From NCBI RefSeq assembly GCF_963583255.1, contig NC_084805.1:6998827-7062826 (forward strand): DNA of 64,000 nt. The letters run 5' to 3'. The notes under the pieces were generated by a model. The model did not search any database. It was not told where the DNA came from and saw only the letters and a program-made list of their open reading frames with translations. This stretch comes from Pyrus communis. Lineage: Eukaryota > Streptophyta > Magnoliopsida > Rosales > Rosaceae. Position numbers and translations under genes: made by a program. Positions 11,101-25,600 of the stretch are shown piece by piece; positions within the stretch are counted from its first letter, which is position 1; the number at the start of each line of letters is the position of its first letter.

Positions 11101-13646
11101 AAGATGAGCTCATCCAAAGATCATTTTTATAGAAAAATCCACACATTACAAGCATACCTCCGGATACCAGCTCGGCGTTCTTCCTTTGGAAGCGGAAAGA
11201 GTACACCAGAAATAGATGTAACCTTGTCAAAGAAATCAAATTCTCTTTGAAAAATATCAAGTGCCTTGGGACTGAAACCATCAATGATATGCTGTCTAAC
11301 AAGAGGCAACAACTCTTGAAACGAATTATTCTGAAATGGAAACATCAATAAGTACAAGTTATTCAACAACAAAAGGTGAAGAAACCCAGACCATGTGTAC
11401 TCATGTGAGTATTCAATTTACCCAAGACCTTTTACTAAAGTTTGCGCCGTTGATACAGAACGATGCAAACATCTCTTAGCTTGTACTATTCTATACATAT
11501 AAGATTAAATATACATGCTTAATGGAACTACAATTTTTCTGGTGACACAATGGTTTTTGGACTCTGCAATTTTGGATTTTTATTTAATTTTAAAACATCA
11601 AACTGGTATACAAACTTCTTGTGCCACAACTACGCATATTGAACCTTCCAACTAGATTACAAGTCCAGTGAAAAAGTTTAATCTAAGTCATGTTGTGATT
11701 TTCTACAAAAACGCAAGGAATTGGTTCCCTGAAAATTCATACTACCCAGCTTCATTGAATCAGAATGCAGGGATGACCTATTATAGAATAATGCACTATC
11801 TATCACCAATCACCATAAAATTCACTTATTAACTCATAAACCACATTTAACACATGGTCACCAACAGTTTTGCACTCAAGAGTACAATAGAAAGCTATTA
11901 CAGAAAATGATGCAAACCTATAACTGAATATTTTCCACTCCAATAAGACATAAAGTGCCATTGTAAACATTTTGTGTAACTCCTAGGCAGATATATAGTA
12001 TATGACAGCAGACTAGGTAGCGGATAACCCTGTTTCTGTGCATCTCTTAATTTCTACTTCTTTCAAATATGACTTTATGATATCATTTATACTTCTTCAG
12101 CACAATTCCAACCAACGGAATCAAAAATTTATGTATCAGTTATCAACTTTCCAACATGAACCAAATTCCATGGTATCACAAAAAAAACTTAAATATGCCC
12201 AAAAGTTTGGTTGCCAATTGACAGCACGAGCACGTAATGAAAACACAAGGCCATTCTCAGATTGCAGGAATACCTTCACAGGAACAGCATCTTTTTTTTC
12301 CGGTTCTGGAACAAACATCTCACCCTGCCATTAATAAACACACAATCAAATTCTCTGAGCATTTCAAGTTCTGTGGATTTTTCTCTTCATTCTTTGAGCT
12401 GGAATTTTGATTTCAGAAGAAATTTGAATGAGTTGGAGATAGAAGAGGCGGCTAGGTTATTACAGAAGGTGGAAAATGTTTGTTTGATTCAATCAAGAGC
12501 GGATAACGGAAGGTGGAAGCTAGACTTATCAGGATTGTTCACTTGCAAATCCTATAGCTCTTTTTGAGCAACAATGGAACTGTGCAACATTTTCCACCCT
12601 TTTCTCAGATTTGGAAATCAAAAGCTCCTCCGAAGGTCAAAGTTCTTGTGTAGTTAGTGGCTACTGGGAAGGTCAACACTTATGATCAAGTTCAAAGGCG
12701 AAGGCCTTTTATTTGTATTTCTCCCCATTGGTGCAGTTTGTGTAAATCTGAGGAGGAGAGTGTTAATCATATTTTTCTCCATTGTTCTCACTCAATATAG
12801 TTGTGGTGGAAATTGGTTCAGGAAGTTAGAGTTAGTTGGGTCATTCCAAAGGGTTGTTTCGAGCTTCTAAGCACCAATTTTGAGGCTTTAGGAAAGGGGA
12901 GGAAAGCTAAAGCTTTGTGGGGCTGTTTGGTGTTGGCAGTTTTTTGGAACATTTGGTTGGAGCATAAAAGAAGAGTTTTTGAGGATTATAATGGAGTGGG
13001 GGTAGCAGAACTATGGGGTAGAGAAAGATACTGGGCATCAGTTTTGAATGAGTTCAAGGATTATTCTCTTTTTCATATAGTGTGGGATATGTTAGCAGCC
13101 GTAAAATGATTATGGTTGAGGTTATTTTACTTGTAATCAGATCTGTTTGAGAGGTCTTAGCTAGCTTTACTACATGGTGGATTTCTTATCCACTATTTTG
13201 TAATTCTTGTTTTTATTTTATAAAGAGTTATCGTTTCTTCTCAAAAAAATAAAAAAAATCTCTGAAAAAGATATGCATGTGGACTTTCGTGTTTGTGTGT
13301 GCATCTGTGTGTGTATAAGAGAAAGAGAGACGGAGAAGGGGAGAAAGTAGATTAGTTTCACAGAATCGGGCCTCACCTGTAAGTGCCAGATTAAAATATG
13401 GGCAAATATTTCACTTCTTTGAGCTGCTCTAAGCAGATATCCTTCTACTAACCTCTGCAAAACAAATTACGTAGAGATCAAATATATAATGACTTACAAT
13501 GAATTGGGATGTCCTATTGGGTCAGTCATTTCGGGGCAAGGGGATCAATTATGATGAATTGAGATACCAATTTATGATATTAAGGATCTTGTCTTGACTG
13601 GACATATTCATTTCACCCATTAGAAACTCCTCAAAATTGCAGTAGC

Positions 13647-13680
<34 letters not shown>

Positions 13681-16600
13681 TTATAAAGAGAACAGAAATC
13701 TAAACATAAAACAAGAAAGCACAGTTTTTGGTTTTCTGATACATGCAATAACCACATTAAATGTTTCATAACTGTGACATCTTTAGTTGTCTACTTAAAA
13801 TAACCCAAACGTAAATGGAAAAGGCACAATCATGGGTAGTAAGTTCACCCAATATGAATAGAAAACCATACATCTTATCTTCAGGTCAATAAAAAAGAAT
13901 CCTACAATTGGCTGCTTTAGTAGGAGTACATGGTATGAGACTAAGAAGTCGAGGATTCTAAAAAATTGATTGGGCATTTGACAAGAATGAAGAATGGGAT
14001 ACAATCAAGCAAAACTGAGATTTAGCTATGCAAATAAACTTTTCAATTGCATCCCTAATACAAAACTAAATGAAAAAGAAATGTAGATAGAGGAATAAAT
14101 TGAAAGCTTCTATTAACTCACCTCATCATCATACCGCATAGCCTGCACCAGCTGTGGCATGAAGAAAGTTACTCGTTCAGGAGGATAAGACTCCAGAACC
14201 CTAAGAACATATGCCATGACACGAGGATGGCCCTTATATGCAGGAGTAAGGAACTCAAGAGCTTGTGTAATTGAGCAAGCAGCCCAGTGTGGCAATTGTT
14301 GCAAGAGTGCCGAATTTTCATCAACTGCCTTTGGGGTAACAAAATATGGCAATGCTTCTGGAATGGAGCGGATATCAACGATATGTGACTGCAAAGAAAC
14401 CCCAGTTCAAGCAAGATGTAATAACGTACAAACATCCCAGGAGCAACAAATGGGAATAAGATTGGTATCAGTAAAGAAATTATAACAAAGGCAAAATTAC
14501 TGTAACTGAGAATGACCCACCCTCTAATTATAATTCAAAATACACAAATTTTTTGGACTTAGTAGATAATAATGTTTCCAACTAAAAGGGTGCTTTGGCT
14601 CATTTTTAACAAGCCCGACCGGCATGATGGGGACATGCAAACATGGGGACACCCCTGCCTAAGAGGCAATTTGTACCCTATAGTGTGTATGTGTTTGTGT
14701 GCGCACGTGTGCGTGTGGATGTACATAGTGTTTTAAAAAACTAGCCTCGGGGCGCGGTTAGGCGCCCTTGGAGGCGGGGTTGCTGGGTTTTCGCCTCTGT
14801 TTTGTGATGGTAGGCGTAAGGCGGCGTCAGGGCGCACCTAGGCGGCTGAGGCACGCCCAGGCTTTCAGTTGGGCCTTTTTTCCCTTCCAATTCCAGGTCT
14901 ATTTCTGTCGTTCCTCTGTTTCTGCCATTCCTCTGTGTGCCGTTCTAGTTTCAAGGAAGAAGAAAGATAGAAAGTTTCTCTCTCCAAATCCTAGTGGCAA
15001 AGTCTAACAATAACTCTTTTTTATTTATTTTGTTTTTTTATTAATTATTGCCCGTTCAGATTCTGCCACCTAGCATTTTGATTAACCAAGATTTATTTCT
15101 CTTCAAATTTCGTATAACTACTCCACTCAGCCATTATTTCCCTTAAATTCCCTATAATAATTGCTCCACTCAATCTTTATTTCATTTTAAATTCCCTATA
15201 ATAGCTCCACTTAGCCTTTATTTCCTTTTGAATTGCCTATAATTGCGACATTCTGCCTTTATTTCCTTTCAAACTCCCTATAATTGTGGCCACTCAATCT
15301 TATTTCTCTAGAAGTTCACTATAATTGCTTACAATAAAATATAAAATTACAACATTTAAGACTCTATGACGTAATTTCCAAGTACAACTACACTTAGTAA
15401 TGAAGAATAAGATATTATCTTTGGCTTAGTTATAATTATATTTGTTTTACAAAGTTTTATGCCATATATATATATATAATTATATATGCAACATATATTA
15501 GGTTATTTAGGTCCCGTGAGGCGAAGCCTCACGCCTCACGCCTAGGCGGGGCTATTCATGGAATGCCTAATGTATATCAGTTACATGTATTCATAAACAT
15601 ATATAAGGCAACAGATAAGCACAGGAACGTTTCTCACGCTTATAGAAGTACTCCTTCCTCATACCACTTAAGAAAACATTACACCAAATAGCAACAGATT
15701 AGTAATGCTTAAAACAAATTAAAAAGTGACCAACAGTTACCTAATACCCAGGAAGAATGCAGTAAGGTCAGTCAGAATTTAAAAAACAACAAATTGTTCT
15801 GTTAATAAGCAGTCTTTTCTTGACCACTTATGGCCTCTGCCAATCTGAACAGACGATGCACAATGTCTCATAAATTAAATTTTCCACACGTCAAGTATTT
15901 AAGACTCGTAAATAACTATACTAGCTCAACTAATATGCAACATCCACAATTTACCATTCCTACTCTCCGGACTACTGACACATACCTGAACCAACTGGGT
16001 AACTTCAGCCTTTAAGAATGTGTTTGTTGGGAACCGTGATGCCAGGGATAAAGCAATTCGAGGATCTACAGCAAAAGCAGTCCTAGCATGCTCAATCCAT
16101 TTATCCGAACTAATTTTTTGCCGTGAAGAGGCACTCTCCCTGAGAATAATAGGAAATGCAAAAGCAGTAAGTTACCTTTTACATAGAACCATGGGTATTA
16201 AGAAAAGGTTCTAAGTACTTTCCAATGTGATGAATAATGTACCAACAAAATATTACTTTGTATTAGTTGGTTGCGACCAAACTTCAAGCCTGTCAGCCTC
16301 ATGCTGGCATAGCATCAAAAGTAGCTGCTTACGTTTTTCTCTTCCCACAGCATAGTTCTCCATTTGACCCCAGACAGGATGATATTGATCGTTCTGCAAT
16401 TATTAAGTGACTTTATGGATATATTGCAGAAAAACCTTACAGAACCCAGTAACAGGGCAAAAATAAAATAAGAATGCATTAGACATCCTTGCGCTGAAAA
16501 CATAGTCATCTTACCGTATCAACCAAAGTGGTCCCATTTTCTCGTCCTCTCCCTTTTGAATCAGAATAGACTGCTGCATCTACTCGCTCATTTGAAAGGT

Positions 16601-19600
16601 AGTGGACAAATAAAGAGATGGATTGAGCTTCACTCTGAGAAAAATTCATATAGCTAGTATCATACCATTCAGGCTCATATGCAAACCAACCCAAAGAGGT
16701 CCTGTAACATGGATCAAGAGAAAGTTTCAACCAAATGGGAAAATGGAAACATATTCAAGTTGAACAAGAATTAATTAAAAGAACACCTACTGACTTGGAG
16801 AAGTATGCATACACGGGACATACAGTTTCAACCTATTATTGAAACAGCCTTAATATGATAAATTTCATATCAATATTGGCAAGAGATAATACACCAAATG
16901 CTAAAGTAATCAAATTACCAATTCCATAAAAAAAGCGCATTTCGCACCCTCTTGCAACCAAATACCTTTTTCTTTTTCTCTTTTATTTTTCTTTGGAGAA
17001 AGGGACAACTTTATTGCTAACAACCATAAAACTACAAAGAGTACCCATATTATTGACAGAAGTCGCAGTCATGTACTATCTGCAATGGAGTGGGTACGGA
17101 CCAACAAGCTAAAAAACAAATACAAACTCCTACATCAACTTTCCAAATACTTTGGCATATTTGGCAGCCAATCCAGATAAAGGGGTAAACAGAACCTTAA
17201 TTAATGTTTTGACCAAAAAATAAAAAAAGAACCTTCATTAAAAGAAACCTAATAATTTCCAAGACAAAGATCCACTCTGTTAGTTGCATACCAATGTGTT
17301 AGGTTGAAATAAGGATCCTAGTATTTGATCTACTGTATCTCAGCTTGTTTAACAGCAAACTCTAACATACAGCTACTCTGTTCGCAATTATTTCCCATGA
17401 TTTGTGGAGTAAATACGTTCCAATTCCATCTTGTAGAGTTTCCCTTCCCAAGGATCCAAGATAGAATACTGACTATAAAATCACGTATTTGTATACATTG
17501 CATATTCCTGTAATTTTCAGATAATTACAAACTTCGGAAAATTAAGACAAGTTGAACCAATATGGTAGCATCAACAAATCATTTTTAATCTCAGGGTAGT
17601 TATTTATGGGAAACAAATTTTATAACATTAAAATTATATAAAAAGTGAACAAGAAGGCCACAACTTGGAAAGCAAAAGTGAAAGAAAAATCATAGAACCC
17701 AGTGTTCTGAAACCACTAGACATAAACACAGAACACACATCCTAGAGGTATAACAGCGTAATGCATTGATGCATATACAATTTAGTTATTAAATTGTATA
17801 GAATGCAATCGATGGTACACACGGTTGCTTTGAACTCTAATGAGAGAGAAAGCTGAATAAATAAACATCGCTAGGCCAAATGAATATCAATGAAATAGGC
17901 ATTCATATACACGAAGGCAAGGAATTGTGATACAGGTACGTACTACCACGAAAAATGATTTCACGCCCCTGTTATCCCCATGCACTCCCCTGTTTATTTA
18001 TGGCCTTTGGATTGCATAAATCAAATGCTAATTAAGTGCAGAAATAAGCCGGAGTACAAAACGATTTAAGGGTTGTGCGGAAATTATTTCCTTACTACCA
18101 CATGCAAGTCAAGGTGCCCTAACATGATCAATAGACTGTAAATAAATATAATAATTATGAACAAATTCACAGCAAAAGACTTAAATGCAGTAACCTATAT
18201 ATCCGATCTTCCAGCAACTGAAGCCCTGTTTTAAAGTTCTGCAAATTTCGCTGGGATTGGCATGAGCAGAACTTGAGTCCAAGAAGCATGACAGTAAAAA
18301 AGGTACCAGTAGCAGCAGGATGGCGCGAAAAATTCCAGGGAATCTTTGTTATCCCTTGCAACATTCGTCCAAGAAGCAAGAGCTGCTCAACACTGTTGTG
18401 TCGAACTACCTATACAGCCAAAGAGAATACATAGGTGAGCACACATAAACCAGGTTAAGAGCCACAAGCCACAGTATATAACTAAACAAGGACCATTTTT
18501 TAAACGGTAACTTTTTCCATTGAGGATAATTTCTCCAATTGGAACACCATACATAAAACAAAATAAACAAAAATGATGTAGGACAAGATAGGGGTCAATA
18601 AAGTAGCTAAAATCAGAGAAAAGAAAATGGTGGACGATAGGCAAGAGACGGTGCTAGAAAGGAGATTCAAGTTCAAACATCAATTATTTTAGGATAAAAT
18701 ATGGAGGCGCATCATTGGAATTTTCAGGTTGGCTAAATAGGTTTCAGGAGAGTTTAGAGTTTTGGGTAAGTTTGTCTTCCCTTGTCCCATTAAAAACCAA
18801 ATAAAAAAAGACAACAATTACACATAAACCATACTTAAAAATAGTCATCTTGCAAGCCTTTTATAGAATCATTGAAGTAGTTAGAAAACAGAAATTTATG
18901 ATTCCCACATTCAAGTTCAAGCAGATTACCAAATACAAACTTATTAGGCAAATCTTTACTGGTTAGTAGTCAATATTTTTTATTTTTTATTGAGAAGAAA
19001 CGATAACAATTTATTCGTGCATGAAATCAGTACAATCCTCACCTCAAAGCGATCCATGAGAAATCCAAGCCATAATCTATGAGCCATTATTTGCTCAACA
19101 GGATCAATGTCTGGCTGCGGTTCTGGCTCTCCAGGTGAAAGGTGAGGCCTTAATTTTGCTGCAGGCCCAGAATGTTTCACATCAAATGCAAAGATACCGC
19201 GTCTTGTATCAATGGTCCACAACCATGCATCAACAAGCTCCGCAAGGACTAGAGATCCCAGTTCCGGCGCAGCAGAAACTAACCAAGTCCAAACAAAAAC
19301 GCCAGTTTCCATTGCGTCGGGCGTGGAAATGTAAGCTGGACACCAACAGAGAAGACGAAGAAGTTGTGAGAAGCCCTCTACATTTGATTTTGAATTAGAG
19401 CCCTGGAATAGAAAAAGAAAAAACCAAATCAGATAATCAAACATAATAGCTTAAGAATTGAGCAAGGAAAAAAAAAAAAAGGACATGTTTACCAGATTTG
19501 ACAGCAGTAATGCAGTTGCCTGAGAACAAATCTGGCGAAACTGAGACTTGTCCACTTCCACACCTTTCTCTGCAGAATTAACAAATTGCTGTAGTAAATG

Positions 19601-22600
19601 CACAAACTTTGTGAGTAAGATTCCATTAAATGAATCGTCCTCAGCTTGTGTCTGTTGACGAGCTCCTGAGATCAACCTTTGAAGGCCCGCACCGATACCA
19701 AATCCAGTCGGTGTTGTACCAGATTGAAATCCACCAATGCTGTTATACAAGCTTCTCATGCCAGCAATTTCTCCAGCATGGTTGCACTTAACTGTTGCAC
19801 TAACGATGCCGGTACTGAGCACCTCCAAATTGAAGGCTTCTAATAATTTCAAGTTTGCTCCTGATGCTGCAGCTGCAGCGGCCATGACTGCAGGAATATT
19901 AGCCGTTTGTATTCCATTCCAGCAATCAATTTTACCTGTGCCGATCCGTATTTCTGATAAAAGAGATACCACATCAGTTGTATGCTGCGATCTTTGCCAC
20001 GTGTTTGCTTTACAAAGCTTTTCCTGCAGTTGCAAACAAAAGAAAAGAACAATAAGACAAAAAAGACATAAAAAAGAGGCTAAGATGTTTGATAAGCCAA
20101 AATAATGTGCAGGAATTAAAACACTCAACATATACACGTCCGCTTGAGAAGCTTTTAGTGTTTAGCATTTAATTCTAAGCAACTCAAAGACAAATTAATA
20201 CACTTGAATGACCCATATTACAGCACTTGCGAATTCTGATAAAAAAAAAAACATAATTCTTCACACCCAAAACATTGATCATTGACAAAGAGACTCAAAG
20301 AAAACCAATAAAGGACCCCAAAGTAACAGACTGAAAATATGTGTAAATTGCGCTAATGAAAAAAGAAATTTCAATCAGGCAGTGCTTGATACTTAGAAAG
20401 TCTTATATATATCACAATTCGAACTTGGCTCCAACATCACAAATACTCCAAACTTTGCAATGCACGGCAGTATATAATATGGAGAAGGCCCTGATACATC
20501 CAGGATCAGTCTCGACTTGTGTTGATTACTCCAAATTCCTATCCAGTTCACTTTACAGCAAGTTTGACTTTTGGATATGACAAATATGGCACATGGAGCC
20601 ACAAATACATATCAGGACACGAGAGGTAATGTTGTGCAATTCAATTATAATACAAAAAAGGCCTGAGAGTATAATAAATAATATCATTATATCTGGATCT
20701 TACTACTTGGAGATATGTCATCACATGGTGTCATATCATCGTACATATTCATAAACATGGCCCTCAACCTAATACTTTAACTAAAAGAAATCTCATGTTG
20801 CTCAGCTACCAGCCTCAGTGTACATATCTTATACACCTCCACCTAAACATTGACCAATTAAACTTCTTGGGTTGGATTTTAATTTGTTGTTTATTCACCA
20901 AATATAAAAGAAAATGAAATAAAAATGAATTAAGATTTCAAAAGTTTAATCATCACTCATCAAACAGGTTTGAATATACTTATTTCAGAATAAAAAACAA
21001 CAGAAGTACAACGCAGTGGCCTAGAAGTCCAACACTATAAGTTTCAAATTGAGCATATTCAGCGCTTGTTTTCGGTTATAAGATGTGAGTATGTATGATT
21101 CAGTGATAAGTCTTCAGTACTTTATTTTAGTTTCAACAAACAGCACCTAAAAAGTTGTATATACATTAACTGAACTTACAACTAAAACATGTACAAGTTG
21201 TATATTAACACAATTAAAAAAGGTATAACATCTTAAAAGCATAATACTCTAAAGGGTAAAAGATTTCTTGTAATAAGTAAGACCATAAGGTCATGATAAC
21301 TGATATTGGGAGTCTGCAAATAAAAATACTCCGGAATATCATACTTAAAGATCCATTGATGTAAGTTAATGTCAGAAAAGACAAAAAAAAATGACTACCC
21401 AAAATCCAGAACCTTAAAGAAAAACCAATTGTCGTCAAGAGGAGGTTCTCACTGTTTAAAATTATATTATTTACCACTATTGGACAGGCATACCACATGA
21501 ATGCTCATAGATTAGATAATAAGAATGAACTTATACTGTACATAAATAGAAAGTATAGTGATCAACCTGGAGAAGACCCTGGCTAGAGCAAGGAGCATGT
21601 GAAAGTGATTTAACGATCCACTCTCGAACAATCTTTTGGTACAAAGAACGAACTGTCAGCACCCAAGCAGGATCATTGACAACAGTAGTAGGCGAATCAT
21701 TATAAATTGAAAATAGCAGGGAATCAACACAAGAGGAATTCCACAAGACCTGCATCCATGTAGTTATGTTTCAACTTTACTAGGCAAGATTGATGACAAT
21801 GAGAACTGGGAAATAATAGATATTAGAGTAACTTTACTGGTATAATCTTACCTGTGGAAACCTATCTTTAAGCTGACTCAGCAAGTTCACAGAAACTTCC
21901 CGGATATGTTCCTCTCTCTGTGACATGCTTTTTATCAGAAAGCAAGCATGGGTAGAAAGTGTTGATTCCCTAACCTCAGCTTCATTGCCTGTTTCGGATA
22001 TTCGATCTTCCTGAAAAGCAATAAGAGCAGCAGACATGAGCACAAATGCACACACAAAAAAGAGCACAGATTAAGTCAAGCCGATATAAAGGGGAAAAAG
22101 CATTATTTTAGAAGCTTTATGAAAGAACAAAACCATACCAGCCACGTCACTGCTGTTTCAAAAGCCCTATGCACGGTTGCCGTCAAGCATTGGAAGACAG
22201 CGGGCACAAGATTTGGAGTTTTTAGGTATTCAAAAACACAACTGAATGCACTTCTAGAAGAAGCTGAACTAGTGACACCATTGAGGATGCCACCATTGCT
22301 GCTGAATCGTATGATTTCCAAGAATGCTACCGCAAGAAGATAGGTAGCTTTCACACCTGCAAAGCAGTACTTTAATTTTTGTGAAAAGAGTAACTATTAA
22401 CAAAATCCAAGGAGCCTATTTTTTCTAATACAAAAATCAAAGATCAAAATTGTAGACAGTTAACAAATACAGAGAATACATCTTTACATTAGCAGTAAAT
22501 AAGCACTAAGGAGTAAGAAATATAATAACCTGATATAGTGTTCATTGCTGCAACCTCAACTCGCCCTCCTAGAGCAGTAGAAAGAGCAGCTCTTTGGGCT

Positions 22601-25600
22601 AGAGCAACTTTCTCATTCCCACTCCCTTGACGACTGCCAGGATTTTGAAGAGCATTAAGTTCCAATTCATCTTCAAGCCATTTCACTGAGCTAACAACCT
22701 GAAAGAGACATTATCATGTAAAATTTCTCAAACAATCAGTTTCAAGCACATAAATATTTTCACTCATCCTGAGTTGAACAGAAGTTGAGTTCAATAACTC
22801 AGTGCGAAGGAAACTAGTAAAGACTAGAGGTAAACAGCCCCAGCAGACACAGATTCACATGGAGTTATAGCTGTTTAAACATCCTAACGTATTTTTGACA
22901 GCAGAAATGAGATAAGATGCAAGAAGGAAGTATTTATTTGGTTGAGGTGAATTCCCCGGTACATTGAAGAGAGAATGTGTTGATTAGGAGTTAATACGTT
23001 GTATATACATTTAGAGATACAGAGATGTTGATTAAGAGCTAAAAGGATATTGTTGTGTGTGTGTGTGTGTCCCTCAAACAAAATCTTCAAAGATTTTATT
23101 GCAAAAAAATTATCCTTGCGAAGATCATCCTTGTAGGAACGGTCTAGTTTTTAGATCTTCCTGCAAAGACCATCCTCGCAAAAAATCACTAAAGCCTAAA
23201 ACCATTTAAACACTCAAATAAATGGTTTTCATTTTGGCGTTTTCTTGCAATACCGTGTTCATCTATTTTCTTTGCTACAATTTGATGTTTAATGATTTCC
23301 AACATGTCCAACTTTTTGTAAGGATGATCTCTGAACAATGGATTTAATAATATATAGTTCAGATCATTGATATAAAACGCGGATCGGTTCCCACAAGGTG
23401 TCCCACAAATAAAGTTATTTGAGAAACTTCGCAATAGAAGGGGAATATATTTGCCTCGGTTGTGTTGTGTGTGGTTGGAACCATTCAAAAGAGTGATTTA
23501 TGCATAGAGCATAAGGCATAAACAACATGAAGAGAAATGAGTCACTATTTTACATTGTGTAGCATACTTCTTGGGTTTTGTAACTCCAGAATAGTAATTT
23601 GAAAAAGAAAAACTAAAATTTGGGAACATATCCTTGCAAAACTCCAAATCAAAGCAAGAAGAAAGGAAAAAATTGAAGTAACTATGTTTCCTCACAAACC
23701 AGATTGCATTCCCCCCAAACTAAGTGTCCACGTTAAAGAGACAACAGGGGAACATTCAATTTTAAATACATACACAGTACCAGCATCATCAACAAATAAG
23801 TTCCTGTTTACAACAGAATCAGACAACTAAGAAGCAATGCAGTGCATGTGTAACAGAGAAAGAGAGATTACTTTTGTACTATCATCCCAACAACAGAAAA
23901 AGGAAGGATCGATGGCACCATATTTTGGGACACCAGTTTGAACACAAATTTTAGACCATTAGATTGACCCACAATCGATGGTTAAGATTTAGTCCGAAAG
24001 CTAATTACTTATTACAAATTTCCCTTCACAAGAAATTATTATTACCTTTTTTAATTATATACAAAACAACAATTAAATGCACAGTAATCAATTGAGCCTT
24101 GTACACTGTGCCAGTTTCAGTGTTCAATCAAATAAAGAAAAACTCTCAACGGCTCCCCATCCTCTTTCGTTCACCATTGCAGGCCAAGGATTCATGCATT
24201 TTTCTGCAACCAACACAGAAAGCGTATGCTCTCCTCCACGCAGGCACTCTGTCCTATTAGATTTTCAATTTGATCCGGGATTTTTCCTTTTCTTCACATA
24301 TGGTGAAACAAAACCAATAATTTCTTTCATTTAAAAAAAATTTGATTATCTCCACAATCCAATAGATTCATTACTTCTTTGTTTCAGTTGTAATTTGTGT
24401 AAACTAATAGGGTTCCACTCTTTCAACACGAGTATCACGTTTTGAAACCCATACATGGTGTGCAGATCTTTTCAGTCTACTAAGACACAAAAACTGCAGA
24501 AAAAATTGCAACAAGAAGATGAAAACAAACCAGCAGCTAATGCTGCAGTAAACCAAAATATAAGAATACTAAAGGACCCAAAGAGGAAAAAAAAAGCCTC
24601 CAAGAAATCACGAAGAGCTAGCAGGAATCTGGGTTTTCTTTCAAACTCATGTGTGTTACAACATTGATTGGTCAGTGTGCTTTAATGGTCTGGGTGGAGA
24701 AATGGAGAAAGACTGTATTGTTTAAAGTCTTAATCCTTAATGCTCACTTAGATTGGTCAGTGTGCAATTAATTATTAATTGGTAATAATAATATTATTTT
24801 TTTGATAAAATTGATTGAAGAAAGTAATAACAATCAATTAGGTGCCAGATTAACTCCTAACCGTTGCTTGTGGGCTAATCTAATGGTTTAAAAATTTGTG
24901 TCTAAACTTGTGTCTAAAATATGGTGCCATAGATCCTTCCCCACATAAAAATTAAATAAATATAACATGTGACACTACAGATAGCAAGCCCATAGTCATT
25001 TTTACAGCACAAATCAAAAGAGAATGCAAAAATACTTCATTAAAATCTTACAAGTGGAGGTGTTCCTTGAGCAATTTGCTGGACAGCTGAAGACCACTGT
25101 GCACTCCACATGTATGGGCCACCCACAGCTTGAAGTGGAATAGTACCCATGCTTCCTACACTATTGAGTGACATGGAAAGTGGCTTTGCAGGTTGCTGAG
25201 CATTCTGTATGGGAGGTGCTAAGCCAAAAAGAGCAACATAGAACCACAGGTTGCGAAATAACTTTAAAAGTGAAGGCTCCACATCTACTGTAGGATCAAA
25301 ATCAGAACATATCTCAGCTACAGCAGGAAGTAGTGGTCCCAAAAAATCTCCCCCACTCCTGCAATAGTTAGATATTAGAAAAAAATTTGAAACACAGGCA
25401 ATGAGAAATGGAAATATTTTGAAAAAGTACAAGAAAACCAAAACCTGTGAGGTGCACAAGTTGTCATGAATTAAATGAGAATTATATGGAAAACACTACG
25501 GCATGCAATCAGCAGATATATTATTTGAAAGGAACTCTACCTTCCGCTTTTGGATTCAGCAGTGAGGCCTACATCTGAGCATAAAGACAGTAGACGGTGA

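Noticed and set aside
13641..13681. CRISPR-like or functional tandem array
   Set aside because: It is a simple trinucleotide microsatellite; no array in this window has spacers.
18970..19015. LINE 3' tail next to PI4KA1 exon 13
   Set aside because: A motif resembling the tail of the 12359 LINE is present on the minus strand, but no LINE coding sequence or duplication accompanies it.
19737..20105. 122-codon plus-strand open frame
   Set aside because: Antisense shadow of PI4KA1 exon 12, which encodes the real protein on the minus strand.
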